NCBI RefSeq assembly: GCF_024700075.1
Contig: NZ_JAJONE010000001.1
Location: forward strand, 4,797,001 to 4,861,000
Length of the DNA: 64,000 bases
Reading direction: 5' to 3'
Origin: Hymenobacter sp. J193
Lineage (GTDB): Bacteria; Bacteroidota; Bacteroidia; Cytophagales; Hymenobacteraceae
The position numbers and the translations under genes were made by a program. How positions within the stretch are numbered: position 1 is the first letter of the stretch; each line of letters starts with the position of its first letter. The notes under the pieces were generated by a model. That model worked only from the letters and a program-made list of their open reading frames with translations, did no database searches and had not been told where the DNA came from. Shown here piece by piece: positions 1 to 8,089 of this stretch.

Positions 1-2449
1 GCCCTACTTCCGGGGCCGCGGTGGAGGTAGTGAGCATACTCTGCAGCACGTGCAGCAGGCCTTCGATGTTGGTGATGGGGGCTTTGAGGTCGTGGGAGGC
101 GGTGTAGATGAAGTTGTCCAGGTCGATGTTGGTGCGGGTTAGCTGCTGGTTGAGGGCGGCCAGCTCGTCGGCCAGGGTTTGCGCCTGCAGCTTGCTTTGC
201 TCGGCCGAACGCCGGGCGGCTACCTGCTCGGTTACCTCGGTAGCTACGACGGCAATGCTCGTAATAGTGCCTTGGGTATCACGCAGCGGCTGGTACACGA
301 AGTTCAGGTAGATGGTTTCCGGCTCGGGGCCGCGCGCCAGCATGGCCGACACTTCCTGGGCCACGAAGGCCTCACCACTAACGGCAATTTCGTCCAGCAG
401 CTCCTTAAAGCCCTGCTCCCGTACCTCGGGTAGGGCCTCCAGCAGGGGCCGGCCAATGACCTCCGACGGCGTGCGTCTCCACAGGCTGGCCACTGAAGGG
501 TTAGCAACCTCAATCACGTAATCTGCCCCCCGAAAGACGGCAATGGCTACCGGGGCCTGCTCAAACAGCACCTGCAACTGCTGCTGCTGGGCCTCGCGCT
601 GCTGGCGGGCCAGCACTTGGGCGGCCACATCGTAGGCAAAGGTAGAGATGCCCACAATTTCCCCGTTTTCACGGTACGCCTGGTAGGTGAAGGTAAAGTA
701 CATCTGCCGGGGCGGCTGCCCGTCGGGCTGGGCAATGAGCAGGGGGAGTTCCGTACCCGAGTAGGTTTCCCCCGTCTGGTAAACGGCATCAAGCAAGTCC
801 ACCACGCCGCTGTCCACGGTTTCGGGAAGAGCCTCGGCTACGGTACGGCCCAGCAGCTGCCGGCCCGGGAAAAACTGCTGATACGCCTCGTTTACGTATT
901 CGTAGCGGTGCTCCGGGCCACGCTGGATACAGATAGCGGCCGGCGTCTGGGCAAACACCTGGTAGAAGGTTTCGCGCTCCTGTACTTGCCGCTGCATGGC
1001 GGCCACTACCTCTTTCTGCAGCTTATCGGCGTGCTGGCGGGCCTCTACCTGCTGGGTTACTTCGAAGGCAAACACCAGCACCCCGTCGATGTGGCCGTGC
1101 TCGTTGAAGCGCGGCTGCTGGATATAGTTGAAGTACCGGTTTTCCAGCTGTCCGTCCTCGGGGCGGGCAAAGGGAATCAGCAAGCCCGGCTCCGTATGCG
1201 TAATGCCGGTTTCGTAGACCAAGCGAAACGTTCGATGTACCTCATGGCCGGCTATTTCGGGTAGGGCTTCCAGGATGGGCTTGCCCTGCAGCTGCCGGCC
1301 CGGAAACAGCTGCTGATAGCCGGGGTTCACCAGCTCATACACCAGCTCCGGGCCATCCAGAATACAGATGGCGGCCGGGGCCTGCATAAACAGGCGCTCC
1401 AGGCGGGCCCGGTTCCCCTCGGCGGTGGCGCGGGCCTGCCGGGCTTCGGCGGTACGGTCCTGCACGCGGGCTTCCAGCTCCTGGTTTAGCAGGCGCAGCT
1501 CCTGCTGGGCCAGAAACAGATCGGCATTGTTTTGCAGAAACTCCTCGTTGGCGGCGTGCAGCTCTTCGTTGGTGGCCGCCAGCTCTTCGTTCAGGTTCTG
1601 GGCCTCGTGGCGGCTGAGCACCTGCGCTGTCACGTCCACGGCAATATCGAGTACGCCCAGCAGCGCGCCGTCCGCGTCGTACAGGGGCTGATACACGAAG
1701 TTGAAGTAGTGGGTATCCAGGCGGCCTTCTTGCCGCAGCCGGGCGGCCACCTCGGTACCTACAAAGGGTACGCCCGTGCGGGCTACCTCCTCCATCAGCT
1801 CCGTGAAGCCTTGCCCTTGTAGTTCGGGCACGGCTTCCAGCAGGGGCCGGCCCAGCAGCTCAATGGCGCTATAGCCCCAGATGGCGCTCATCTGCTCATT
1901 TACGGCCACTATCTTCTGCTCATCTCCCTGCAACACGCCCATGGCCACGGGCGCCTGCGTGAGCAGGGCGTTCAGCAGGTTCCGTTCCCGCTCGGCGGTG
2001 GCGCGGGCGGCCTGCTCCCGGGCCTGGCTTTCGCGCAGGGCCTCCTCAGCGGCCGTGCGGTTCTGGTCGGCCGTATCGGTAAAGCTTACGACCAGCAGTT
2101 CCCCGCTGCGCTGGGCCGAGAGGTGAAAAAAGTTGTCCAGGCCGTCGTGCTGGTAGTTTACATCGTAGCGGCCGGCCTCTCCCGAGTTGTAAGTGTTGCG
2201 GTAGAAATCGAAGATGCCGGTAACGGTGGCGTTGGGATAGAGCGTGAGAAACGTTTCGGCGGGCTGCTCGGGCAGCTGCAGCATCCGCCGGGCCGAGGGG
2301 TTGAGAAACTCGTAGGCCAAGTCCACGATGTCGTGGGAGCCAGCCCCTGCCAGCACCGGCCGGAACAGGATTACGCCCGTCAACGACACGTTGAGCAGCG
2401 TCAGGGTCAGGTCGTCGGGCGGAGGCAGGGAGGCCGGGAAGGCGGGCAT
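1..2449 (-). CDS. multi-PAS sensor histidine kinase (3' end outside window)
   Basis: This reads from an ATG at 2449 off the left edge, about 816 codons without a stop. At least four PAS modules repeat the pattern 'QAPVA/QTPAA ... GRPLLEALPE', preceded by a shorter N-terminal PAS-like part. A coiled-coil stretch rich in E, L and N ('ATNEELHAANEEFLQ') joins two of them. Near residue 786 lies the HisKA phospho-acceptor box 'SHDLKAPITNIEGLL'. The HATPase domain must lie beyond the edge. No transmembrane segment is visible, so it is probably a cytoplasmic kinase signalling by His-Asp phosphorelay. Its ligand cannot be read from the sequence. Confidence 0.9.
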   Translation of the reverse strand, partial: MPAFPASLPPPDDLTLTLLNVSLTGVILFRPVLAGAGSHDIVDLAYEFLNPSARRMLQLPEQPAETFLTLYPNATVTGIFDFYRNTYNSGEAGRYDVNYQHDGLDNFFHLSAQRSGELLVVSFTDTADQNRTAAEEALRESQAREQAARATAERERNLLNALLTQAPVAMGVLQGDEQKIVAVNEQMSAIWGYSAIELLGRPLLEAVPELQGQGFTELMEEVARTGVPFVGTEVAARLRQEGRLDTHYFNFVYQPLYDADGALLGVLDIAVDVTAQVLSRHEAQNLNEELAATNEELHAANEEFLQNNADLFLAQQELRLLNQELEARVQDRTAEARQARATAEGNRARLERLFMQAPAAICILDGPELVYELVNPGYQQLFPGRQLQGKPILEALPEIAGHEVHRTFRLVYETGITHTEPGLLIPFARPEDGQLENRYFNYIQQPRFNEHGHIDGVLVFAFEVTQQVEARQHADKLQKEVVAAMQRQVQERETFYQVFAQTPAAICIQRGPEHRYEYVNEAYQQFFPGRQLLGRTVAEALPETVDSGVVDLLDAVYQTGETYSGTELPLLIAQPDGQPPRQMYFTFTYQAYRENGEIVGISTFAYDVAAQVLARQQREAQQQQLQVLFEQAPVAIAVFRGADYVIEVANPSVASLWRRTPSEVIGRPLLEALPEVREQGFKELLDEIAVSGEAFVAQEVSAMLARGPEPETIYLNFVYQPLRDTQGTITSIAVVATEVTEQVAARRSAEQSKLQAQTLADELAALNQQLTRTNIDLDNFIYTASHDLKAPITNIEGLLHVLQSMLTTSTAAPEVG

Positions 2450-2620
2450 ACGGGCACGGTTGGGTTCGGAAATATACGACGGGCAGCCGCACTTAGGCCG
2501 GCGGACTTGCCGGATTCGGCATAATCATGCCCTTTTAAGGTTGTCCGTTGCTGCATCGTATCTACCCCTAGTTATGCCTCAAACGCTGTTGGCCCCAATC
2601 GGCTTGTACTCCTACCCGCG

Positions 2621-3172
2621 CTACGGGTGCGCACCCGGCAGGTGCATTACCTCGGCTACAAAGTCGGCCAGGTCGCGGTAGGCAATGGGCTGGGCACGCT
2701 GAATGTCGCGTAGCAGCCGCTGCATCTGCGGGTTTTCTTCCACGTTTTCCTGCTTACAGAAGTCAATGAAAGCCGGCAGCGCGGTGGGCAAACCCAGCGC
2801 GGGCAGGTTGACGCTGGCTGCCTCGGCGGCCCGGTACAGCCAGGAGTCACAGGCCGGGTTCAGCACGATAAGGTACTGGTTGGGCACCTCGGGGTGCTTC
2901 AGAATCTCGTGAAACTGCTCCTGCCCGCGCCGGGGCCGGGTCAGGGGCCGGAACTTCGCCAGCTCGGGGGCCTCGGCAAACTTCTTGTCGCGGTCTACCA
3001 TGCCCACTACCACGCGCCCGGCCCGGCAGGCAGCCTGCTGCTGCACCAGCACGCGGGCCACCTGCCCAATGCCCTGCCGGTGGCTGACAAACGGGTAACG
3101 ATAGGCTACCAACGACAAGGTGAGGGAGGTATCTACGTTGCACTCGGGCACGAACAGCGCGTACTCAGCCAT
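2621..3172 (-). CDS. small acidic-motif protein, possible TOPRIM-like partner of the adjacent ATPase
   Basis: The protein has 183 aa. The start is taken at ATG 3172 (MAEYALFVPE), which overlaps the last 8 nt of the upstream ATPase gene and implies translational coupling. No family is recognised with certainty. Visible features are an N-terminal strand followed by Glu ('LFVPECNVD'), a hydrophobic strand ending in DxD ('VVVGMVDRDKKF', about residues 68-79), and a further strand 'QYLIVLNPACDSWL'. The order Glu, then a central Gly region, then hhhDxD resembles the TOPRIM fold or DUF4276-type partners of AAA_21/OLD-like ATPases. This is inference from pattern only. GC content is host-like, unlike the core of its partner. 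Confidence 0.65.
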   Translation of the reverse strand: MAEYALFVPECNVDTSLTLSLVAYRYPFVSHRQGIGQVARVLVQQQAACRAGRVVVGMVDRDKKFAEAPELAKFRPLTRPRRGQEQFHEILKHPEVPNQYLIVLNPACDSWLYRAAEAASVNLPALGLPTALPAFIDFCKQENVEENPQMQRLLRDIQRAQPIAYRDLADFVAEVMHLPGAHP

Positions 3173-4334
3173 TGGCGGGGCGCGGAATGTAGCGGGCCAT
3201 GTTGTAGAACACATCCACCGAGTCGCCCCGGATGGCGCGCACTTCCTCGTCGCTGAGCTGTTTTACCTTGGTTTGGTAGTCCTCGTAGTACGCCACGAAA
3301 ATAGCCAGCTCCCGGGCCTGCTCCTCATCGGGCAGCATCTGTTCCAGAATTTCCGTCAGCAGGTACGGGCTGTGTGTTGCCACGAAGAACTGGTTGTTAC
3401 GGCTCTGGGCAATGCGTTTGCCGAGCATCGACACGTATTGCGGGTACGAATGCGCCTCCGGCTCCTCAAACAGGATTACTGAGTCTTTGTTACTTTCGAT
3501 AGCAGCGAGGTAAAAAATGATACGTTGTAGGGTATCGGCAATGCTGGAGTAAGGGTAAGAATAGATAATACCTTCAAGATCTTTAACTACTTCAAGACGA
3601 CGTTCGTCTACACGTAACAAGAGTTTCAATCCATATACATCAAACATCTTCGATATTTCTCTTCTTAAAATATGATTGACTCTTATTATTTGCGCAAGAT
3701 TATCACCGGTAGACGGATAGAGATAATCATCAAAGTGTTCCTTCATAATTTGTGCATTCTTTGCAAAAACATAGCTCCTGATGATTACATCATCTTCGTC
3801 ATAATGTCCTGTAGATATTTTTTTATCACCAGCAGAAAATCCCCCTCTAATATCTATATCAGTATATAAAGCATTTATTCTCGAACTAGACATATTTTGA
3901 TTTTCTTTTATAAAACCATATATATCACGAATTATTTTATTTTTAATGGAATTTCTAAAATTTTTCTGATATGGCTTTTTATATTTTTCAAATATTACTT
4001 TTTCAAAAATATCTTTATCCATAAAAACATAACCTAATTTATCATCACTGGATTTTCCTATTATGCATAAATCTTTTTCTGTCTCCACTGAAATAGTACT
4101 TGAAACAAGATTATCATAAAATAGTTGTCGCGGCTCCTCATACCGAATAAAGCTCCCCATGAACTTTTCTGTTTGTTCATAGACGATACTTCCCAACAAA
4201 CTCATAGCCTCCAGAATATTCGACTTGCCTACGTTGGGCGGACCGATGATGAGGTTGACGCGGCGGGGCGTCATCGTCACGTCCTTGATGGACTTGAAAT
4301 TCTGAATGCGCAGGGTCTTGATGTCGTTTTGCAT
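3165..4334 (-). CDS. AAA_21 / OLD-like ATP-binding protein
   Basis: The protein has 389 aa and opens with the SMC/RecF/OLD-type start 'LRIQNFKSI'. Walker A is GPPNVGKSN (31-39). Walker B is 'VILFEEPEAH' with the catalytic Glu pair near 290-291, and the switch His is in 'VATHSPYLL' near 321. These mark an AAA_21 family ATPase of the kind found in OLD, Gabija-like and other anti-phage or toxin systems. The ends of the gene (codons 1-45 and about 285-389) are GC-rich like the host. The middle (roughly 3480-4200) is strongly AT-rich with quite different codon use. It is translationally coupled to the small downstream gene. A role in defence is inferred from architecture and composition. Confidence 0.85.
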   Translation of the reverse strand: MQNDIKTLRIQNFKSIKDVTMTPRRVNLIIGPPNVGKSNILEAMSLLGSIVYEQTEKFMGSFIRYEEPRQLFYDNLVSSTISVETEKDLCIIGKSSDDKLGYVFMDKDIFEKVIFEKYKKPYQKNFRNSIKNKIIRDIYGFIKENQNMSSSRINALYTDIDIRGGFSAGDKKISTGHYDEDDVIIRSYVFAKNAQIMKEHFDDYLYPSTGDNLAQIIRVNHILRREISKMFDVYGLKLLLRVDERRLEVVKDLEGIIYSYPYSSIADTLQRIIFYLAAIESNKDSVILFEEPEAHSYPQYVSMLGKRIAQSRNNQFFVATHSPYLLTEILEQMLPDEEQARELAIFVAYYEDYQTKVKQLSDEEVRAIRGDSVDVFYNMARYIPRPANG

Positions 4335-4459
4335 GGCGGAGGCGTGTGCCCAAAGATAGGGGTTCAGCGCAAGTGCCCGGAAAGCGGGCGGGCTTCCCTC
4401 CTGTTTTCGCCTAATCCCCTCCTACGCCTTCCAAACGGCCTTTTGGGCACCTGCCATTG

Positions 4460-4543
4460 CTCGCGCTGACGTCTAGGACGCTCGCGCTGAGGTGTAGGAC
4501 GCCCGCGTCGGCGTATCGAAAGCAGCGGCGGTAGCTCAGGACG
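4460..4543. repeat. degenerate 21-bp tandem repeat, four copies
   Basis: Four consecutive 21-nt units lie here. The first two (4460-4480 and 4481-4501) differ only at three positions, and units 1, 2 and 4 all end in AGGACG. The third (4502-4522) is more diverged. They sit in the 409-nt stretch 4335-4743 between the ATPase gene and the next gene, in which I see no convincing coding sequence. The period matches the larger array at 53579-53830, although the unit sequence differs. Confidence 0.6.
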
Positions 4544-4743
4544 AGTGCGGCAAGCCCCGGGAGGCGCGCGCCCACTTCCTGGGTGAGCGGCCACACCCAT
4601 AGGAGGCCCGCGCAGAAGTTCCTGACCGGCCGCCGGCCGCAGAGGTAGCAGGCTTGCAAAAGCCATTGAAATTGTGCAGCTTATCGAGCCGCTGGCGGAG
4701 CGCACCGGGCTGGCAGCTATTCCAATACTTCCTTCCTCTATCT

Positions 4744-5433
4744 ATGAAAAAGAAACCCGAAATCCCCCAGTACAGCATGTCCCAGGCCGCTCTGGTGACC
4801 ACCACCACCGAGAAGCTTGGCTACCTGCGCCGCGACCAGGCGGCCCTGGCCGGGTACGGCGTCACGTCGGCCCGCATCACCGAGTTGCAAGCCCTGCTCA
4901 CCGCCTTCGTGGCCCTGCCCACCGAGGGCGAGGGCGTGCAGGCCGCCGCTACTGCCACCCAGGCCAAAGAAGCCGCCCGCACCGCCGCCCTGGGCACTAT
5001 GCAGCGCGTGATGGGTATGGTGGGCCTGGTGCACGACAACCGTACCCCGCAGTACAAGGCCTTTGGCACCAGCGGCCTGAACTCGGCTTCCGAAGGTGAC
5101 CTGTACCTGGGGTTGGTACGCGCCGTGCGCGTGGGCCGCGCCAACCTGGCGGCCTACGCGTCCAAAGGTCTGAAAGCCGCCGACCTCACCCTGCTCGAAA
5201 CCCAGAACGCGGCCCTGCTGGCCGCCATAGGCGAGCAGCACGACGCGGAATCGGGGGCAGCGGCGGCTACCCAGCAGCGCCTGACGGCCGGTAATGCCCT
5301 CTACGAGGAGCTGGTAGAGCTGTGTGAGGCCGGCAAAGCCGCCTTCGTGCAGACCGATGTGAGCAAGCACGAAGACTACGTGATTTACGACGCGCCGGCG
5401 CCCGCGCCCACCACGCCCGCAGCTTCGGCCTGA
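4744..5433 (+). CDS. hypothetical all-helical protein
   Basis: The protein has 229 aa. The ATG at 4744 (MKKKPEIPQY) is preferred to upstream in-frame starts because the upstream residues look untranslated. No signal peptide or membrane segment is seen. The sequence is Ala-, Leu- and Thr-rich with predicted long helices, several containing 'AALLAAI'-type repeats. It ends in a charged 'DVSKHEDYVIYD' stretch followed by a disordered Pro/Ala tail. No domain is recognised. Its high-GC codon use matches the genome, so it is likely a genuine resident gene. The gene is monocistronic and ends just before a strong bidirectional hairpin. Confidence 0.7.
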   Translation: MKKKPEIPQYSMSQAALVTTTTEKLGYLRRDQAALAGYGVTSARITELQALLTAFVALPTEGEGVQAAATATQAKEAARTAALGTMQRVMGMVGLVHDNRTPQYKAFGTSGLNSASEGDLYLGLVRAVRVGRANLAAYASKGLKAADLTLLETQNAALLAAIGEQHDAESGAAAATQQRLTAGNALYEELVELCEAGKAAFVQTDVSKHEDYVIYDAPAPAPTTPAASA

Positions 5434-5459
5434 CGCTTCTGTCCCGGTGCGCTGACCAA

Positions 5460-5499
5460 CCCAACGCCCCACCTGGCTCCGGCCAGGTGGGGCGTTGGG
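5460..5499. terminator. bidirectional terminator hairpin
   Basis: A perfect 18-bp stem (5460-5477 with 5482-5499) has a TCCG loop. It lies between the convergent ends of the helical protein gene and the PAS kinase gene. There is no T-tract, but position and stability fit a shared terminator. Confidence 0.75.
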
Positions 5500-5521
5500 C
5501 CACGTGAGGCTCCGTGGGACG

Positions 5522-7393
5522 TTAGCTGCTACTGCTGGGCGTGTTCCAGTGGATGGTGAAGGTGGTTCCCTCTCCGATAATGCTGGTGACGGCCAGGTGC
5601 CCGCCCTGGCTGCTCACGATGCGCTGCACCAGGTACAAGCCCACGCCCGTGCCATCTACGTGGGTGTGCTGGCGGGCGAAAAGCTGGAATATCGGGTGGG
5701 CCGGATCGTCGATGTGCATGCCCAGGCCGTTGTCGCGCACTTCCAGCACGGGCTGCCCATCCGGGGTGAGGTAGCTGCGCAAGACGATGAGCGGCGGGCG
5801 GTTGGGGTGGCTGAACTTCAGCGCGTTGCTCACCAGGTTATGCACCACGGAGCGCAGGTTGGCCCGGCTGTAGCGCAGGCCCGGGGCCTCGCCTACCTGC
5901 ACGTCGATGCGCGCCCCGCGCTGCATAATCTCGGGGCGCAAACCCAGCAGGATTTCTTCCAGCACCAGGCTCATATCCAGCACCTCCACGGGCTCCTGCT
6001 GCTGCCGCTGCGTGCGCACGGTGGTGGCCAGGTCGATGAGGGTGCTATCCAGCTCCGCCAGGGCGGTATCCACCATGCCCAGCATCACGGCCTGCTCGGG
6101 GTCGGCAAAAGAAGCGGAGCGGCGCAGCTCCTCGAACAGGCCGCGCAGGTTGTTGGTGGGCTGCCGCAGGTCGTGCGAGGCCGCGTACACGAACGTATCC
6201 AGGTTGTGGTGAGCCCGGGAAAGCTCATCGTACTGCGTTTGCAGCACCTGCCGCAGCCGGTACTGCTCTTCGATATCGGAGCAGGTGCCAAACCAGCGTG
6301 GGCCGCTTTCGTCGCTTAGCTGCCGGGCCCGGATGGTGTGCCAGCGGTACACCCCATCGTGGCGCCGCAGCCGGTATTCGCCCTCAAACGCCTCCCCACT
6401 GGCTACGCTCTGCACCCAGCGGCGGGCGGCAGCCGCCTGCTCCTGCAGGTACAGCAGGCCCACCCAGCCCGTGGGCCCCAGCTCTTCCTTGGTCAGGCCG
6501 GTATACTCCATGGTGAACCGGTTGTAGTAGTCCACCAAGCCTTCGGCAGAGGCGGTCCACACCAGCTCGGGAATGCTGTCGGCCAGGAACCGCAGCTCGG
6601 CTTCTCCCCGACGGCGGGCCTCGCTCAGCTCCCGCTCCAGGTGTACCTCCGTTAGCGCCCCGTGCCAGAAAAAAGGCGCTTCGGGCGGATGCACTTCGGG
6701 CAGGGCACGGCTCAGCATCCAGCGGTACACGCCATCGTAGCGGCGCAAACGATACTCGAAGTTCCAACCCGTGCCCGTGCGACGACCGGCTGCGGATTCG
6801 TAGAGCACCCGCAGCCGGTCGTCGGGGTGCACCAGCAGAGGCCAGATGGCGGTCAGGTCGGCCGTGGGCGGCTGGCCGGTAAAGCGGTACCACTGCGGAC
6901 TCACGTAGGTAACGGCCCCGGCCGCGTCCACGGTGTAAGTCATCAGCGGCGCGGTTTCGGTGAGCACCCGCAGGCGGGCATCGAGGTGGCGCGTGGTGAG
7001 GGCCAGCTCGTGGGCCCGCTGCCGGGCCGCTTCCTGCTCGCTAACATCTACCGCCAGCAAAAGCAAGCCGGATACCTGCCCTTGCTCGTCGTGGTAAGGC
7101 TGCACCGAGAGGTCGTAGCAGTGGCGGGGGCCGCAGGCGCAGGCCTTGGCCGTATGGTCGCTGCCGTCGGCGTAGATGCGCGGCAGCATCTCCAGGAAAA
7201 CTGAGGGCAGGTTTCCCGGAAACTCAGTTACCCGCTGACCCGGCTGCCCTTCGCCCACCAGCTCGCGCATCCGGTCGTTGATGAAGCCATAGCGCAGGTC
7301 GGGGCCTTCCAGGGTGGCCACGCCGGCCTGCAGCTGGCGCAGCATCTGCTCAAAAGGAGAAGAAGGTTTCACGGACTGGTAGTAAATGCCCAC
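5522..7393 (-). CDS. multi-PAS sensor histidine kinase downstream of BLUF gene
   Basis: The protein has 623 aa and is complete. The N-terminal part holds about three to four PAS/PAC modules; two clear PAC motifs are 'WNFEYRLRRYDGVYRWML' and 'FEGEYRLRRHDGVYRW'. The HisKA box is 'YAASHDLRQPTNNLRG' with the phospho-acceptor at H407. The HATPase domain shows an N box ('NLVSNALKFS'), G1 ('VRDNGLGM') and G2 ('GTGVGLYLVQRI'). No transmembrane helix or receiver domain is seen. It starts 80 nt after the stop of a BLUF photoreceptor gene on the same strand, so the kinase may relay a light or redox cue. That link is inferred from position. Confidence 0.92.
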   Translation of the reverse strand: MGIYYQSVKPSSPFEQMLRQLQAGVATLEGPDLRYGFINDRMRELVGEGQPGQRVTEFPGNLPSVFLEMLPRIYADGSDHTAKACACGPRHCYDLSVQPYHDEQGQVSGLLLLAVDVSEQEAARQRAHELALTTRHLDARLRVLTETAPLMTYTVDAAGAVTYVSPQWYRFTGQPPTADLTAIWPLLVHPDDRLRVLYESAAGRRTGTGWNFEYRLRRYDGVYRWMLSRALPEVHPPEAPFFWHGALTEVHLERELSEARRRGEAELRFLADSIPELVWTASAEGLVDYYNRFTMEYTGLTKEELGPTGWVGLLYLQEQAAAARRWVQSVASGEAFEGEYRLRRHDGVYRWHTIRARQLSDESGPRWFGTCSDIEEQYRLRQVLQTQYDELSRAHHNLDTFVYAASHDLRQPTNNLRGLFEELRRSASFADPEQAVMLGMVDTALAELDSTLIDLATTVRTQRQQQEPVEVLDMSLVLEEILLGLRPEIMQRGARIDVQVGEAPGLRYSRANLRSVVHNLVSNALKFSHPNRPPLIVLRSYLTPDGQPVLEVRDNGLGMHIDDPAHPIFQLFARQHTHVDGTGVGLYLVQRIVSSQGGHLAVTSIIGEGTTFTIHWNTPSSSS

Positions 7394-7473
7394 GACAGCG
7401 CCCGGGCTGGTGCAGACTCATAAGAAATAAAGCGGGGCGGTCCGGCAACAGCCGCTAAAACGGCTGCCGCCTG

Positions 7474-7932
7474 TCAGGGTGCCAGGGGCAACACGTGGTG
7501 GTAAGGCTGCGAGGGGTCGGAACCAAAGACGGCCAGCCGTACCAGCTCGACTACCAGGGCATCGGCAATGGGCAGTGAATCCGGGGCGGGCGGTATATGA
7601 TGCGGGAGCAGAAACCCCTGCAAGGCCTCGAAGCCCTCCGCTACCAGCGGGTGGAAGGCCATGGACCAGTCGGAAAAGCTGCGGGCCGCAATGGGTTTGT
7701 CTACGAGCTTGCGCACGTGGGAGTGCCGGCCGTCCTGGGCAATGCGCGCAAACAAGGCGTCGGCCGTTGCGTCCTCTCCCTCAAACAGCTGGGCAATGTT
7801 GCCGTGACTGTAAAATAACACCCCGGTAATACCATGCTGCTCATTATTGTGGCGGCTCTGGTCGAGCAGGTGCTGCAGGTCGTGGTCGGTCAACGCATGT
7901 ACAGCCCGACTTAGATACACTATATGCTTCAT
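7474..7932 (-). CDS. BLUF-domain blue-light photoreceptor
   Basis: The start is placed at MKHIVYLSRA (7932), giving 152 aa; an ATG five codons upstream is possible. The flavin-binding residues of BLUF proteins are present with canonical spacing: Y6 (VYLS), N30 (SRHNNEQHGITG), Q48 (NIAQLFEGE), W89 and M91 (DWSMAF). The Tyr-Asn, Tyr-Gln and Tyr-Trp distances (24, 42 and 83) equal those of AppA (Y21, N45, Q63, W104). The protein is a stand-alone BLUF with a C-terminal extension of about 55 residues, so its output must be through a partner. The PAS kinase gene 80 nt downstream is the obvious candidate. It is expected to bind FAD and respond to blue light. Confidence 0.93.
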   Translation of the reverse strand: MKHIVYLSRAVHALTDHDLQHLLDQSRHNNEQHGITGVLFYSHGNIAQLFEGEDATADALFARIAQDGRHSHVRKLVDKPIAARSFSDWSMAFHPLVAEGFEALQGFLLPHHIPPAPDSLPIADALVVELVRLAVFGSDPSQPYHHVLPLAP

Positions 7933-8022
7933 GCTGCCAAAATACAACGCATTTGCTAACTAGGCCCCGCTGCTGCGCCTCCCGTTCCGGGCTTTCCGGG
8001 TATTTATGCGCCTGTTGCCACT

Positions 8023-8072
8023 AAAATCAAAAAGCCCCACCGGGCCGGAGCCAGGTGAGGCTTTTTGATTTT
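8023..8072 (-). terminator. terminator after parE
   Basis: A 19-bp stem with one mismatch (8023-8041 with 8054-8072) has A-runs on one side and T-runs on the other, so it works in both directions. It follows parE and separates it from the BLUF gene. Confidence 0.8.
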
Positions 8073-8089
8073 ATGGCTCGGTAGTATGG

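Noticed and set aside
4335..4743. Possible gene between the ATPase and helical protein genes
   Set aside because: Open frames here are short, overlap in all phases and have no start context or domain. The 21-bp repeat explains part of the openness.
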